Positions 42,509 through 53,603 are shown, counted from the first letter of the stretch. The stretch: DNA of 64,000 nt from Propionispira raffinosivorans DSM 20765 (GCF_000381065.1 NZ_KB905845.1:62001-126000); one strand, 5' to 3'. Notes: generated by a model not told the origin, from the sequence alone. Made by a program: numbers and translations.

Positions 42509-43801
42509 TCAACAAATTTTTCCCCATAAACCATCACGATATATTTTTTCAATATGAACTTGATAAATTTCGCCACAATCAATTCGGTCATTGACATAAA
42601 CGCGAATATAATTTCCTGTAAGTCCATCAAAAACCCCATCATGATTTGCTTCAAATAAGACAGAAACATCCGATCCAATAAAACCTTCATGAAAAGCTGC
42701 CGCCTTCGCATCTGCCATTTTCTGCATGATATGAACTCGCTGTTTTTTTACAATTTCGGGAACCTGATTCTTCATCGTGGCAGCTGGGGTGCCAGCCCGT
42801 TTCGAATAAGGAAAAACATGCATCTTGGCAAAATTCATAGATTTCGCAAATGCCAGCCCCTGTTCAAACATTTCATCTGTTTCACCAGGAAATCCAACAA
42901 TAATATCCGTTGATATCGCAATCCCTGGTACAGATTCTTCTACATACGTAATAAGCCGTCCAAACTCCTCGGTTGTATAGTGACGGTTCATTGCTTTCAA
43001 AATGTCATCCTGCCCTGCTTGCAGCGGTAAATGAAGATGCGGGCTAAAGCGATCATCAGCACAAATCAAATCAAATAAATCCTTTGATAATTCAATAGAT
43101 TCCAGTGAACCCAGCCGCAATCGTTTTAAGTTTGGTATTGTTAAAACAAGACGTGCTGCATCAACTAGATTGATATTGCCCAAAAAATCACGCCCATATG
43201 CCCCCAGATGAATTCCCGTTAAAACAATTTCTTTAAAACCCGCCTCGACTAATTTTTCTGCCTCGGCTTTAATACTGCTTAATTTTCTTGAGCGCAGTGG
43301 GCCACGAGCATACGGGATAATGCAGTACGAACAAAAATTTGAACACCCCTCTTGTATTTTAAGGAAAGCCCGTGTACGTCCCGGCATATCAAATAAAGGT
43401 ATATCTTCAAATTCTGTGGCTTGCATAATATCCGTAACATCTGTGATCAGATTATGTTCTGCGGCAGCGCGTTCAACAAGATCAACTATTTTGCTTCGTT
43501 CTTTCGTACCAATAACAACATTCACGCCATCAATAGCTTGAATCTGTTCTGGAGCAATCTGTGAGTAACAGCCTGTTACTGCAATAATTGCTTTGGGGTT
43601 AAGCCTTTGGGCACGACGAATCAGCTGTCGTGATTTTTTCTCGCCCAAATGCGTAACCGAACAAGTATTAATAATATAAAAATCGGCTTGATCCGCAAAA
43701 GAAACCGTTTCGTAGTTTCTTTTTTTGAATAAACCTTCCATGACTTCAGTTTCAAATTGATTTACTTTACATCCTAAAGTCGTTAAGGCAACTTTTGGCA
43801 A
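42509..43801 (-). CDS. mtaB: tRNA N6-threonylcarbamoyladenosine methylthiotransferase MtaB
   Basis: 430 residues, radical SAM/UPF0004 family. The N-terminal domain carries Cys at residue 11 in TLGCKVNQFE, then NTCSVTHLGEKKSRQLIRRA and VTGCYSQ (first cluster). The radical SAM motif C-x3-C-x2-C is in QEGCSNFCSYCIIPYARGPL. A TRAM domain ends the protein (VNDRIDCGEIYQVHIEKIYR). MtaB adds a methylthio group to t6A37. The variant TLGCKVNQFE is the MtaB-type, not MiaB-type, signature. It starts 3 bp after the rsmE stop. Confidence 0.95.
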   Translation of the reverse strand: MPKVALTTLGCKVNQFETEVMEGLFKKRNYETVSFADQADFYIINTCSVTHLGEKKSRQLIRRAQRLNPKAIIAVTGCYSQIAPEQIQAIDGVNVVIGTKERSKIVDLVERAAAEHNLITDVTDIMQATEFEDIPLFDMPGRTRAFLKIQEGCSNFCSYCIIPYARGPLRSRKLSSIKAEAEKLVEAGFKEIVLTGIHLGAYGRDFLGNINLVDAARLVLTIPNLKRLRLGSLESIELSKDLFDLICADDRFSPHLHLPLQAGQDDILKAMNRHYTTEEFGRLITYVEESVPGIAISTDIIVGFPGETDEMFEQGLAFAKSMNFAKMHVFPYSKRAGTPAATMKNQVPEIVKKQRVHIMQKMADAKAAAFHEGFIGSDVSVLFEANHDGVFDGLTGNYIRVYVNDRIDCGEIYQVHIEKIYRDGLWGKIC

Positions 43802-43804
43802 AAC

Positions 43805-44548
43805 TTACAAACTCCTTCCACCTAGATCTCCATTTTCATACATAACGATGCTCACAGCTGCTAATGATGCTGTTTCGCTACGTAAAATACGAGGTCCCAT
43901 CGTCACTGTATGAACTCCATTTTTTAGACAAAGCTCCACCTCTTCTGGTGTGAACCCACCTTCGGGGCCAATCAAGACAAAAAATCGTCGTGCTGTGTTA
44001 TGTCTTAAAAAATCACGAATTGGAACATCCGCCTGACCTTCATAGCAAATAAAGGCTGCTGTATCTGGATCTAAGTTTTCTAATACTTCTTTTAATCTAA
44101 CAATCGGCTCTACAACCGGTTGTATCGTACGTCCGCATTGTTTTGCAGCCTCATCGGCAATTTTCTGCCATTTGGTCCTTCGTGCTATTTGTTTTGCTGC
44201 ATCATATTTAACTACACAATTCGTACTGATGACTGGCACGATTGAACTTACACCAAGTTCCACAGCTTTTTGAGCAATAAAATCCATTTTATCCGCCTTG
44301 GGCAGACATTGTGCTAAAACAACCTCAATGGGAGCTTCTGTATTGGCATCCATTTGTTTAAGGCATTTTAGGGTTATCTCCCCATTGGCAAAAGCAATAA
44401 TTTCAGTCTCAGCAATCATTTGTGAGGCATCCACCACAACCAGCTTCTGACCAATTTTAGCGCGCAAAACATGCATAATATGATGTCCATCTGTACCACT
44501 TATTTTGATTTCATCCGCTAGCAATCCATCAATAAAGACTCGTCTCAC
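43805..44548 (-). CDS. rsmE: 16S rRNA m3U1498 methyltransferase RsmE
   Basis: 247 residues. The SPOUT fold is seen in ECLPKADKMDFIAQ-like text (AQCLPKADKMDFIAQKAVEL) and the trefoil-knot SAM site IGPEGGFTPEEVELC with LGPRILRSETA-type end (TMGPRILRSETASLAAVSIV). The N-terminal PUA-like region has FIDGLLADEIKISGTDGHHI. RsmE methylates U1498 of 16S rRNA. It overlaps prmA by 4 bp and is followed by mtaB within 3 bp, giving a tight RNA/protein modification cluster downstream of dnaJ. Confidence 0.96.
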   Translation of the reverse strand: MRRVFIDGLLADEIKISGTDGHHIMHVLRAKIGQKLVVVDASQMIAETEIIAFANGEITLKCLKQMDANTEAPIEVVLAQCLPKADKMDFIAQKAVELGVSSIVPVISTNCVVKYDAAKQIARRTKWQKIADEAAKQCGRTIQPVVEPIVRLKEVLENLDPDTAAFICYEGQADVPIRDFLRHNTARRFFVLIGPEGGFTPEEVELCLKNGVHTVTMGPRILRSETASLAAVSIVMYENGDLGGRSL

Positions 44549-45489
44549 ACTGTCGGTCCTCCATTACGAATTACCATAGCAGCCCAGCCGCCTTCTTCAA
44601 GCACCCGATCAACCAAAAGGCCATGTGCTATAACGGCTTCCGTAACATCACCAAGACGATCGGCAATAATACCGCTGGCAATCATGGTACCGCCTATTTT
44701 AAGTTTGTTGGGAATATCATCCAGTAAAACAATGATGATATCAGCAATAATATTGGCAATGACGATGTCCGCTTTTCCTTCAACACCTTTTAAAAGATCA
44801 CCGCGACCAACCGAAATGATTGAATCAGCCTGATTGATTGCAACATTTTCTTTCGCAACCGTAACAGCAACCGGATCAAAGTCCACCGCTGTGACTTCAG
44901 TAGCCCCTAGTTTAGCAGCAGCAATCGCTAAAACTCCAGACCCCGTACCAACATCAAATATCTTCATGCCGCCGGTAACGATTTCTTCTAAAATCCGAAT
45001 GCACATAGACGTAGTTGGATGTGTCCCCGTCCCAAATGCCATGCCTGGATCAAGTTCGATAACTATGTCATCCGGGCTTGCCATATATTCTTCCCATGAT
45101 GGCTTAATTACGATGATATCACCAATTTTTTCCGTATGAAAATATGTTTTCCAGTTATTAGCCCAGTCTTCATCTTGAATTTCACTATAAGAAATATCCC
45201 CTGCACCTTTATCAATATTATGACCTGCTAAGGCATCGACTTCTTTTTCAAAAGCACGAAGTTTATCATCCAATTCTTCGTCCATTGGCAAATAGGCTTT
45301 AACCGTAACAACTTCTGTATTCGTTGCTTCGGGGATATCCGTATAATCCCATATTCCTGAATTACGATATGTATTCACCAGTTCAGGATCTTCGATAACG
45401 ACTCCTGAAGCTCCCAGATCATGAAAGATTTCCGCGATCAATTCCGTTGCCTCATGCGTTGTTCTTATACTAATTTCAGCCCATTTCAC
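44545..45489 (-). CDS. prmA: Ribosomal protein L11 methyltransferase PrmA
   Basis: 314 residues, normal length. The N-terminal L11-binding domain starts MKWAEISIRTTHEATELIAE. The SAM domain has motif I MKIFDVGTGSGVLAIAAAKL, then GATEVTAVDFDPVAVTVAKE. The catalytic stretch is DIVIANIIADIIIVLLDDIP (family N-I/L-x-A). Also present is DPGMAFGTGTHPTTSMCIRI, which binds SAM and the substrate lysine loop. It methylates ribosomal protein L11. Its stop overlaps rsmE, and it follows dnaJ after about 160 bp. Confidence 0.97.
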   Translation of the reverse strand: MKWAEISIRTTHEATELIAEIFHDLGASGVVIEDPELVNTYRNSGIWDYTDIPEATNTEVVTVKAYLPMDEELDDKLRAFEKEVDALAGHNIDKGAGDISYSEIQDEDWANNWKTYFHTEKIGDIIVIKPSWEEYMASPDDIVIELDPGMAFGTGTHPTTSMCIRILEEIVTGGMKIFDVGTGSGVLAIAAAKLGATEVTAVDFDPVAVTVAKENVAINQADSIISVGRGDLLKGVEGKADIVIANIIADIIIVLLDDIPNKLKIGGTMIASGIIADRLGDVTEAVIAHGLLVDRVLEEGGWAAMVIRNGGPTV

Positions 45490-45540
45490 TATGCAATCTC
45501 TCCCTTAACAGTTATTCCAATCTTCACCTAAAACAAGCAA

Positions 45541-45568
45541 GGCCGAGGATATCCCCGGCTGCTTTTTT
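45541..45568 (-). terminator. Inverted repeat after dnaJ, possible weak terminator
   Basis: GCCG-a-GGAT-ATCC-c-CGGC palindrome at 45542-45559, with little loop. On the plus strand it is followed by TTTTTT, on the minus strand by a weaker T stretch. It lies in the dnaJ-prmA gap and may reduce read-through. Confidence 0.45.
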
Positions 45569-45646
45569 GCATTTCTTATTTTATTATATTTCAAAAGCAA
45601 AGTTTAGACCAGTACTTTTCTGAACGAATTCTATGTCCTGTTGCTT

Positions 45647-46792
45647 TTATTTAAAGAATTTTTTCAAATTATCGGTCCAACTCTTTTGCTCTGGATTGAT
45701 ATTTTCACCGCTGGCTGCACCAAACTCTTTTAAAAGATCTTTTTGTTTGCTGCTTAATTTTTGCGGCGTCAATACCTTGATTTTCACATGCTGATCGCCA
45801 CGACCAGAGCCGCGCAGGAATGGAATTCCCTTGCCTTTTAGACGCAGAACAGAGCCCGACTGAATACCTTCTGGAATCGTCATTTCAACTTTTCCATCCA
45901 ATGTCGGCACTTCAATTTTATCGCCTAACGTTGCCTGAACAAACGATACTGGCACTTCACATAGTACATCTACACCATCGCGTTTGAATAAACGATGCGT
46001 TTTGACAAAGATATACACATATAAATCGCCAGGACCACCGCCACGAATGCCAGCTTCCCCACCTGCTGAAACACGAATTCTCGATCCATTGTCCACACCT
46101 GCGGGAATTTTAACACTGATTTTGCGTTTAACGCGTTTCGTACCTTTACCACCGCAATCTTTACAAGGAGTTTTAATGATTTTCCCTGTTCCCTCACAGC
46201 GATCACAAACACGCGAGTTGACAATCCTGCCAAATGGCGTATTTTGTGCATACTGTACCTGTCCATTCCCATGACACTGTGGACATTCTTCTGGTTTTGT
46301 GCCAGCTGCGGCACCAGAGCCATTACAGGTTTTACATTCTTCGGTACGCGGAATATTGAGTTCCACTTCTTTACCAAAGGCAGCTTCTTCAAAGGCTATT
46401 TCCAAGTCATAGCGTAAATCACTGCCGCGTTCTGGTCCCGGTCGACGTGAACCACGACCTCCGCCATTACCGCCGAAAAACATGTCAAAGATATCACCAA
46501 ATCCGCCAGCTTCCGCTCCGCCGCCAAAGCCGCCAAATCCACCAGCACCACCGCCGCCTGATCCATCAAATGCTGCATGACCAAACTGATCGTATTGTGC
46601 TTTTTTCTGCGGATTAGATAAAATTTCATAGGCTTCATTTACTTCTTTGAACTGTGCTTCCGCTTCTTTTTGATTATCCCGATTCAAATCAGGATGGTAT
46701 TTCCGGGCCATTTTCTTAAAGGCTTTTTTAATTTCAACGTCTGAGGCACCTTTTTCAACACCTAAGACTTCATAATAATCGCGCTTACTCAC
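45647..46792 (-). CDS. dnaJ: Chaperone DnaJ (Hsp40)
   Basis: 381 residues, full-length type I. J domain ([20 protein letters not shown], with HPD in [11 protein letters not shown]). A Gly/Phe-rich linker with an extra Gly-rich run follows. Four zinc-binding CxxCxGxG repeats are [24 protein letters not shown] and CKDCGGKG. The C-terminal substrate-binding domains ([20 protein letters not shown]) finish it. DnaJ stimulates DnaK ATPase and presents clients. It follows dnaK by about 120 bp with a hairpin (46833-46863) between, part of the CIRCE-controlled heat-shock unit. Confidence 0.98.
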   Translation of the reverse strand: MSKRDYYEVLGVEKGASDVEIKKAFKKMARKYHPDLNRDNQKEAEAQFKEVNEAYEILSNPQKKAQYDQFGHAAFDGSGGGGAGGFGGFGGGAEAGGFGDIFDMFFGGNGGGRGSRRPGPERGSDLRYDLEIAFEEAAFGKEVELNIPRTEECKTCNGSGAAAGTKPEECPQCHGNGQVQYAQNTPFGRIVNSRVCDRCEGTGKIIKTPCKDCGGKGTKRVKRKISVKIPAGVDNGSRIRVSAGGEAGIRGGGPGDLYVYIFVKTHRLFKRDGVDVLCEVPVSFVQATLGDKIEVPTLDGKVEMTIPEGIQSGSVLRLKGKGIPFLRGSGRGDQHVKIKVLTPQKLSSKQKDLLKEFGAASGENINPEQKSWTDNLKKFFK

Positions 46793-46911
46793 TTCGCACC
46801 ACCTAAACTCCTATATATGTCAAATTAACCGAATAACTCCGACTAATACTCAGCCGGAGTTATTGGATTTTCTATTTACAAATTTTTCTTCAATTGCTTT
46901 CTGGAAGTCTC

Positions 46912-48765
46912 TTATTTTTTGTCTTTTTCATCATCAACGACTTTGTATTCCGCATCCACTACATCGTCATCTTTTTTGCCAGCAGCTTGCCCAGCCTCAG
47001 GAGCTCCCTGACCTTGTGCTGCACCAGCTTGTTCAGCTGCCTGATATGCTGCTGCACTCATTTCGTAAAGTGGTTTTTGCAATTCTTCCGTTGCTTTTTT
47101 GATTGCTTCAAGATCCGTACCTTTTAAAGCTTCTTTTACAACTTCAGCTGCTGCTTGAATTTTTTCTACTTGTGTTTTATCGGCTTTATCGCCTAAATCT
47201 TTAATTGTTTTTTCGGCTTGATATACTAAAGAATCTGCATTGTTACGAGTTTCAACTTCATCTTTATGCTGTTTATCTTCCGATGCATGTGCTTCGGCTT
47301 CTTTAACCATACGGTCAATATCTTCCTTGCTCATGCCGTTGTCGGAAGTAATCGTGATTTTTTGTTCTTTGCCTGTACCCAAATCTTTTGCAGATACATG
47401 AACAATACCATTGGCATCAATATCGAAAGAAACTTCAATACGAGGCACACCTCTTGGTGCTGGTGGGATATCCGATAATTCAAAACGTCCCAATGTTTTA
47501 TTGCCAGCCGCCATTTCACGTTCGCCTTGCAATACATGAATATCAACCGAAGGCTGACTATCCGCAGCAGTAGAGAAAACCTGACTTTTTGAAGTAGGAA
47601 TCGTTGTGTTACGTTCAATAATTTTTGTGCAAACGCCACCCAATGTTTCAATCCCCAAAGAAAGCGGTGTTACATCTAATAATAAAACATCTTTTACTTC
47701 ACCGACAAGAACCCCTGCTTGAATAGCAGCACCAATTGCTACACATTCATCGGGATTTACACCACGATGCGGTTCTTTGGCAAGATTTTTCTTGATGGCT
47801 TCCTGAACAGCAGGAATACGGCTTGAACCACCAACAAGGATAACTTTATCAATATCACTTGCAGTAAGACCTGAATCTTGGAGTGCTTTACGGGTAGGTT
47901 CCATTGTAGATTCGACAAGACTGGCTGTAAGTTCATCAAATTTCGCTCTTGTAAGCGTAAGATCCAAATGTTTAGGACCATTCGCGTCTGCTGTAATAAA
48001 CGGCAGATTTATATTTGTGGAAAGTACAGTTGATAATTCCACTTTTGCTTTTTCAGCAGCTTCAATCAGACGCTGTGCCGCCATTTTATCTTTCGAAAGA
48101 TCCATACTGTTTTCTTTTTTGAATTCTTCAACCATCCAGTTCATAACAAGCTGATCAAAATCATCACCACCAAGGTGATTGTTACCATTTGTAGCTTTTA
48201 CTTCAAATACACCATCACCAAGTTCCAAAACGGAAACATCAAATGTACCGCCGCCAAGGTCAAATACTAAAATTGTATGTTCTTCGCCTTTATCCATTCC
48301 ATAAGCAAGCGCTGCTGCTGTTGGTTCATTGATAATACGAAGTACTTCTAAACCGGCAATTTTACCCGCATCTTTTGTTGCTTGACGCTGGCTGTCGTTG
48401 AAGTAAGCTGGCACTGTAATAACAGCCTGTGTTACTGTTTCACCAAGATACGCTTCAGCATCTGCTTTTAATTTTTGTAAAATCATTGCTGAAATTTCCT
48501 GTGGTGAATAATTTTTTCCATCAACGGTTACTTTATAATCTGTACCCATATGACGTTTAATCGATGCAAACGTACGATCTGGATTTGATACAGCCTGACG
48601 TTTTGCTAATTGTCCAACTAAACGTTCATCTGTTTTCGAAAAACCAACAACGGATGGTGTAAGACGGCTGCCTTCTGTATTTGTGATAACAGTTGGTTCG
48701 CCACCCTCCATTACAGCCACAACTGAATTTGTTGTACCTAAGTCAATACCTATTACTTTTGACAT
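46912..48765 (-). CDS. dnaK: Chaperone DnaK (Hsp70)
   Basis: 617 residues. The ATPase domain starts [20 protein letters not shown], with [32 protein letters not shown] and [16 protein letters not shown]. The substrate domain contains [20 protein letters not shown] and a lid. The C-terminal tail ends with [17 protein letters not shown], the conserved acidic EExxK-like DnaK tail. The Firmicute form, with the shorter ATPase loop, fits the 617-residue size. It folds nascent and damaged proteins with DnaJ and GrpE. It is in the hrcA-grpE-dnaK-dnaJ operon. Confidence 0.98.
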   Translation of the reverse strand: MSKVIGIDLGTTNSVVAVMEGGEPTVITNTEGSRLTPSVVGFSKTDERLVGQLAKRQAVSNPDRTFASIKRHMGTDYKVTVDGKNYSPQEISAMILQKLKADAEAYLGETVTQAVITVPAYFNDSQRQATKDAGKIAGLEVLRIINEPTAAALAYGMDKGEEHTILVFDLGGGTFDVSVLELGDGVFEVKATNGNNHLGGDDFDQLVMNWMVEEFKKENSMDLSKDKMAAQRLIEAAEKAKVELSTVLSTNINLPFITADANGPKHLDLTLTRAKFDELTASLVESTMEPTRKALQDSGLTASDIDKVILVGGSSRIPAVQEAIKKNLAKEPHRGVNPDECVAIGAAIQAGVLVGEVKDVLLLDVTPLSLGIETLGGVCTKIIERNTTIPTSKSQVFSTAADSQPSVDIHVLQGEREMAAGNKTLGRFELSDIPPAPRGVPRIEVSFDIDANGIVHVSAKDLGTGKEQKITITSDNGMSKEDIDRMVKEAEAHASEDKQHKDEVETRNNADSLVYQAEKTIKDLGDKADKTQVEKIQAAAEVVKEALKGTDLEAIKKATEELQKPLYEMSAAAYQAAEQAGAAQGQGAPEAGQAAGKKDDDVVDAEYKVVDDEKDKK

Positions 48766-48829
48766 GTAAAATTCCTCCTACTAATACTCATAATTGATTT
48801 TGCGATCATTTATTTTTATTTATCTAAAA

Positions 48830-49450
48830 TTAATTAGCAACTACCTTAACCATACTTGGTCTGATTACCCGACCATGAACCGAATAACCTTTTTGCAGTT
48901 CTTCAGCAACAATATCATCTTCTTTATCCGCGTCTTCGACACGCATAATAGCCTGATGGAAATTCGGATCGAATTTTTCACCAACTGCTTTTATAGATTC
49001 TAGTCCATTTTTTTCAAGTGCTGCAAAAAATTGTTTATATATCATAGAAACACCTTCGCGAAGCGATGTTTCATCAGCTGATTCTACACTGATAGCACGC
49101 TCCAAATTATCTAAAAGCGGCAGCAAATCTTTAATTAAGCCTTGAACTACAAAGGTTGATAGTTCTTCTTTTTCTTGACGTGTACGACGACGAAAATTAT
49201 CGAAATCAGCCTGCAGACGTTTTACACGATCTGCATGTTCCAAAACATCTTTTTGTTTTTGTTCCAGTTCAGCTTTCAATGTTTCGATTTCACTATTTAC
49301 TTCCGTAGTCACTTCATCGGCCGTCAGTGTTTCTTGCTCGACAACTTGAGCTTCCTGCTGGTCTTCTTTCTCGGCCTTATCAATTTCTTTTTTCATCTCA
49401 TCCATTATTACAGCATCTTTTTTCTTCAGTTCCTCTTTGAGAAATGCCAT
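48830..49450 (-). CDS. grpE: Nucleotide exchange factor GrpE
   Basis: 206 residues from ATG 49450 (MAFLKEELKKKDAVIMDEMK); AGAGGTGAGG lies upstream. A long N-terminal coiled coil (LKAELEQKQKDVLEHADRVK, then RLQADFDNFRRRTRQEKEEL) precedes the beta head: KDLLPLLDNLERAISVE, GEKFDPNFHQAIMRVEDADK and VEELQKGYSVHGRVIRPSMV. GrpE dimers release ADP from DnaK. It follows hrcA by about 85 bp and precedes dnaK by about 65 bp. Confidence 0.97.
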   Translation of the reverse strand: MAFLKEELKKKDAVIMDEMKKEIDKAEKEDQQEAQVVEQETLTADEVTTEVNSEIETLKAELEQKQKDVLEHADRVKRLQADFDNFRRRTRQEKEELSTFVVQGLIKDLLPLLDNLERAISVESADETSLREGVSMIYKQFFAALEKNGLESIKAVGEKFDPNFHQAIMRVEDADKEDDIVAEELQKGYSVHGRVIRPSMVKVVAN

Positions 49451-49534
49451 CTTAAAAACCTCACCTCTTTTTATCATTCAACTTAATTACTGTGACTTCT
49501 CATTTTATATCGTTTCTTTACAAAATGCCCTTAC

Positions 49535-50560
49535 TTACCAACCAAACTCTTGTAAAACCTGTGATAAATTCTCATTCATAAAATCAAGCAAAGCGATCGT
49601 CTTCCCGTATTCCATACGAGTTGGTCCCAAGACTGCAATCGTACCTAAAAGCTCGCCATCTAAATGATACGTTGCGCTAATAATACTGCAATCTTGAATG
49701 CCACTATATTTATTTTCATGACCAATCGAAACACTCAGCCCATGACTTGTATTAGAATGTAATATATCACATAAGAGTTGTTCTTCTTCTAGCATCAATA
49801 AAATATTTTTGACTTTTTCAACATCACGAAACTCGGGTTGATTTAAAAGCTGCGTTGTACCACCTAAATAAATCCGCTCTTTTTTATCAACCATTAAAGC
49901 CTTATCAATCACATCCATCGCCGCATCAAATAAAGATGTATCCATGATATCATCTCTTATTTTACGCAAAGTAGCAGATGTGATCGAATCCATCGTGTGC
50001 CCCATTAAATGTTTATTTATGACAATAGCCATACGTTGAAAATCTTCAAACGCAGCACCAGATGGCACAAAAATAATTTTATTTTCAATAAACCCTGCAT
50101 CTGTCATAATAACAACAATCACACGTTTCGAATCAAGCGGTAAAAATTGCAGACACCTAAAAGCAGCTTGTGATAACTGCGGTGCAAGCACCAATGAAAC
50201 ATTTTTTGTCATTCTTGATATAAGCTTTGCCGTCTCTTGAAAAACTTCTTCAACACGCTTTACTTTTGCCTTATACCAATTCCTGATTAGTGTAATTTCA
50301 TTCTCCGTCATCGCCGCGGGAATCAATAAGTCATCGACATAAAAACGATACCCTTTTGACGATGGTATACGACCTGATGATGTATGAAGCTGTTCTATAT
50401 AGCCGAGTAATTCCAAGTCGGCCATTTCATTGCGAATTGTCGCCGAGCTTACACCCAGATCATACTTGCGGGCAATTGTCCTAGAGCCAATAGGTTCTGC
50501 GGTGGAAATATAATCGTTAATAATTGCCTGGAGAATACGTTGTTTGCGCTCGTCAAGCAT
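49535..50560 (-). CDS. hrcA: Heat-inducible transcription repressor HrcA
   Basis: 341 residues. N-terminal winged helix: LDERKQRILQAIINDYISTA, EPIGSRTIARKYDLGVSSAT, then IRNEMADLELLGYIEQLHTS and SGRIPSSKGYRFYVD, the HrcA signature. A GAF-like domain with the dimerisation insert follows, ending IAVLGPTRMEYGKTIALLDF. HrcA binds CIRCE to repress its own operon, stabilised by GroEL. ATG at 50560 follows GGAGGTGG; the frame extends upstream to 50584 without support. CIRCE lies 18 bp upstream of the start, so it represses itself and the downstream chaperones. Confidence 0.98.
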   Translation of the reverse strand: MLDERKQRILQAIINDYISTAEPIGSRTIARKYDLGVSSATIRNEMADLELLGYIEQLHTSSGRIPSSKGYRFYVDDLLIPAAMTENEITLIRNWYKAKVKRVEEVFQETAKLISRMTKNVSLVLAPQLSQAAFRCLQFLPLDSKRVIVVIMTDAGFIENKIIFVPSGAAFEDFQRMAIVINKHLMGHTMDSITSATLRKIRDDIMDTSLFDAAMDVIDKALMVDKKERIYLGGTTQLLNQPEFRDVEKVKNILLMLEEEQLLCDILHSNTSHGLSVSIGHENKYSGIQDCSIISATYHLDGELLGTIAVLGPTRMEYGKTIALLDFMNENLSQVLQEFGW

Positions 50561-50577
50561 TTTTCCACCTCCTATTG

Positions 50578-50604
50578 TTAGCACTCTAAACTAGTGAGTG
50601 CTAA
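50578..50604. promoter_or_regulatory. CIRCE element (HrcA operator)
   Basis: TTAGCACTC (50578-50586), 9 bp, GAGTGCTAA (50596-50604): an exact match to the CIRCE consensus. It lies between the hrcA promoter and its ribosome binding site. Confidence 0.99.
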
Positions 50605-50615
50605 TGTCTAATAAA

Positions 50616-50644
50616 AATGTACCACTCTTCCGGCAAAATGTCAA
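50616..50644 (-). promoter_or_regulatory. hrcA-grpE-dnaK-dnaJ promoter
   Basis: Minus strand TTGACA (50639-50644), 17-bp spacer, TACATT (50616-50621). Transcription begins just upstream of or within CIRCE, as expected for HrcA repression. Confidence 0.85.
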
Positions 50645-50664
50645 CATTGTAAATCGTTTTTTTG

Positions 50665-51804
50665 TCATGTATCCAAAAGAAATTCAGCAAAAACCTGATT
50701 GCCATATTTCATACCCAATGCTGTCAAATAAACAGATCCGCCATCAACCGCCAGTAAATTTTTCACTTGCAGTTTTTTGATGACATCACCATATACCGTA
50801 AAAAGCGACTGACCAAAATTGTCCGCAAATTTTTCACACTCAATGCCCCATTTTGTCCGCAACGCTAAAAAACAGAATTCTTCCATTAAAACAGTGCTTG
50901 TCATGTCCTCTTCCGTCTCAGCTACGAGTTTTCCACTATTTACTGCCGCGATATAGGCTTTCACATCATGGGTATTGGCATAACGACAACCATCAATATA
51001 AGAATGTGCAGCCGCGCCAAGGCCAAGATAGGGCTGATTTTGCCAATACTTCAAATTATGCTGGCTATAGCACTTTGCTTTCGCAAAATTAGAAATTTCA
51101 TAGCGTTCATATCCGGCCTCTGGCAAGACTGCCATAATTCGATCATACATCTGTTCCACAAGTTCTTCCGAGGGCAGTTCCAATCGACCTTGCTTTTTTT
51201 GCATAGCAAAAACGGTTCCGTCTTCTACAATTAAACCATAAATTGAAATATGTGCCACTCCTAAGTCCATAGCTATTTGCATGCTTTTTTCGAGCATAGC
51301 TAACGTCTGACCAGGCAACCCATACATCAAATCAAGGTTGATATTCGTAAATCCAGCAGCTTGTGCCAACAAAACAGACTGACGCGCTTCTTTTGACGTA
51401 TGAATTCTGCCGATTTTGGCAAGCAGCTTATCCTCAAACGTCTGAACACCAAAGCTGATGCGATTGAGACCCGCCTGCCGGAGAGTTTCTAACTGTTGCT
51501 GATTCACCGTACCAGGATTTGCTTCGATACTGCATTCCATAGCCTCACTAAAGTGAAAAGCCTGCTTTACAGCTGCGAGAATTCGGCTCAGCATACCGTC
51601 TGACAATGTGGTGGGCGTACCGCCGCCAATATAAAGTGTATCAATGACCGCACAAGGCAAAAGAGCGCCTTGTGTAAGAATTTCCTTACACAAAGCGTCC
51701 GTATAAGCCTCTTTTAAATCTGCTATATTTGCAAAAGATGGGAAGTCACAATAAAAACATTTCTGCAAGCAAAATGGTATGTGAATGTATAGTCCCAGCT
51801 TCAT
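50665..51804 (-). CDS. hemW: Heme chaperone HemW (HemN-like radical SAM protein)
   Basis: 379 residues. The radical SAM cluster C-x3-C-x2-C is in IHIPFCLQKCFYCDFPSF, with the CxxxCxxC-F/Y pattern of HemN/HemW. Other family strings are YIGGGTPTTLSDGML, SIEANPGTVNQQQLETLRQA and GLNRISFGVQTFEDKLLAKI. HemW lacks the N-terminal CPDH arm and inserts heme into respiratory enzymes rather than acting as coproporphyrinogen oxidase, consistent with this length. ATG at 51804 overlaps the lepA end region by a few bases. The lepA-hemW-hrcA order is typical in Firmicutes. Confidence 0.95.
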   Translation of the reverse strand: MKLGLYIHIPFCLQKCFYCDFPSFANIADLKEAYTDALCKEILTQGALLPCAVIDTLYIGGGTPTTLSDGMLSRILAAVKQAFHFSEAMECSIEANPGTVNQQQLETLRQAGLNRISFGVQTFEDKLLAKIGRIHTSKEARQSVLLAQAAGFTNINLDLMYGLPGQTLAMLEKSMQIAMDLGVAHISIYGLIVEDGTVFAMQKKQGRLELPSEELVEQMYDRIMAVLPEAGYERYEISNFAKAKCYSQHNLKYWQNQPYLGLGAAAHSYIDGCRYANTHDVKAYIAAVNSGKLVAETEEDMTSTVLMEEFCFLALRTKWGIECEKFADNFGQSLFTVYGDVIKKLQVKNLLAVDGGSVYLTALGMKYGNQVFAEFLLDT

Positions 51805-51806
51805 AA

Positions 51807-53603
51807 TCAATCAATCTTCAAAATCGCCATAAAAGCTTCCTGTGGAATTTCAACATTCCCCACCGACTTCATGCGTTTCTTTCCTTCTTTTTGTTTTTCT
51901 AACAGTTTGCGCTTACGCGTAATATCGCCGCCATAACATTTTGCCAACACATCTTTGCGCATAGCTCGTACAGTTTCCCTAGCAATGACCTTGTTACCGA
52001 TCGCTGCCTGAATTGGAATTTCAAACATCTGCTGGGGAATAATCGCTTTGAGTTTTTCCGCTAGCTGACGGCCGCGCGAGGTTGCCCGATCAACATGAAC
52101 AATCGTTGACAAAGCATCAACCGGTTCGCCATTTAACAGAATATCTAATTTCACCAGTTTTGATGTCTGATAATCGGTAAGTTCATAATCGAGCGAAGCA
52201 TAACCACGCGTCGATGATTTAAGACGGTCAAAATAATCATAAATAATTTCACTCAAAGGAATATGATATTTGATAAGGACACGATTCACATCAAGATAAT
52301 CCATATTCTTAAATTCACCGCGTTTATCTTGTGAAATTTCCATAACCGCACCAACATAATCATTTGGTACAATAATCGTTGCCTTCACAAATGGTTCTTC
52401 AATATGGTCAATTTCCGTAAGCGGTGGCAGATTCGCCGGATTATCAATTTTCAACAAATCACCATTGGTTTTATAAACATGATAAATTACACTCGGTGCT
52501 GTCGTAATGAGTTTTAAATTATATTCGCGTTCCAGTCGTTCTTGGACAACATCCATATGCAAAAGCCCTAAAAACCCGCAGCGATAACCAAAGCCAAGTG
52601 CCATCGATGTTTCCGGTTCAAATAATAAAGCCGCATCATTTAATTGAAGTTTTTCGAGTGCATCCTTCAAATTATCATAATCCGAACTATCCACTGGATA
52701 CAACCCGCAATAGACCATCGGATTAATGCCACGATACCCCGGCAATGCTTTGGCGACTGGATTATCAGCATACGTTACGGTATCACCAACACGCACATCT
52801 TTTACATTTTTGAGGCTTCCTGCAACGAAGCCAACTTCACCGGCACTAAGTTCGCCCACATTAACTGGAGCTGGTCTGAAACAGCCTACATCCGTAACTT
52901 CAAAAACTTTTTGCGTAGCCATCATCTTCAGTTTCATACCAGGTTTAATGCTGCCATCCATCACACGGATCAAGGCAATAACACCTTTATACGCATCAAA
53001 ATAAGAATCGAAGATCAAAGCACTAAGTGGTTTGTCTCGATCTCCCGAAGGAGCTGGAACTTTCGCTACAACCTGATCTAAAATTTCTTCAATACCAATC
53101 CCTGCTTTTGCACTGGCAAGAACTGCATCGGATGTATCCAGTCCAATTATATCTTCAATTTCTTTTTTCACTTTTTCTGGATCAGCACTTGGCAAATCAA
53201 TTTTATTAATGACCGGAATAATTTCTAAATCATGTTCCAATGCCATATAAACATTCGCCAAAGTCTGTGCCTCCACGCCTTGCGCTGCATCGACGACGAG
53301 CAAAGCCCCTTCGCAAGCAGCCAAACTGCGTGAAACTTCATAGGTAAAATCAACATGCCCCGGTGTATCAATCAAATTAAGTTGATACATCTGTCCATCT
53401 TTGCCTTGATAATCAAGCCGTACGGTCTGTGCTTTAATCGTTATACCCCGTTCGCGTTCAAGATCCATGGTATCAAGAACTTGTGCTTCCATTTGACGTT
53501 TTGATAAAGTTCCTGTATATTCAATCAAACGATCCGCAATCGTTGATTTGCCATGATCAATATGAGCGATAATAGAAAAATTACGAATATTTTTAGTTTG
53601 CAT
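51807..53603 (-). CDS. lepA: Elongation factor 4 (LepA)
   Basis: 598 residues. GTPase G1 [15 protein letters not shown]2 in [13 protein letters not shown]3 DTPGHVDF, G4 NKIDLPSA and the EF-G-like domains follow. The LepA-specific C-terminal domain includes [20 protein letters not shown], ending [18 protein letters not shown]. It is a back-translocase that helps ribosome biogenesis and translation. Length and the [15 protein letters not shown] motif confirm the family. Upstream, the plus-strand rpsT is divergent. Confidence 0.98.
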   Translation of the reverse strand: MQTKNIRNFSIIAHIDHGKSTIADRLIEYTGTLSKRQMEAQVLDTMDLERERGITIKAQTVRLDYQGKDGQMYQLNLIDTPGHVDFTYEVSRSLAACEGALLVVDAAQGVEAQTLANVYMALEHDLEIIPVINKIDLPSADPEKVKKEIEDIIGLDTSDAVLASAKAGIGIEEILDQVVAKVPAPSGDRDKPLSALIFDSYFDAYKGVIALIRVMDGSIKPGMKLKMMATQKVFEVTDVGCFRPAPVNVGELSAGEVGFVAGSLKNVKDVRVGDTVTYADNPVAKALPGYRGINPMVYCGLYPVDSSDYDNLKDALEKLQLNDAALLFEPETSMALGFGYRCGFLGLLHMDVVQERLEREYNLKLITTAPSVIYHVYKTNGDLLKIDNPANLPPLTEIDHIEEPFVKATIIVPNDYVGAVMEISQDKRGEFKNMDYLDVNRVLIKYHIPLSEIIYDYFDRLKSSTRGYASLDYELTDYQTSKLVKLDILLNGEPVDALSTIVHVDRATSRGRQLAEKLKAIIPQQMFEIPIQAAIGNKVIARETVRAMRKDVLAKCYGGDITRKRKLLEKQKEGKKRMKSVGNVEIPQEAFMAILKID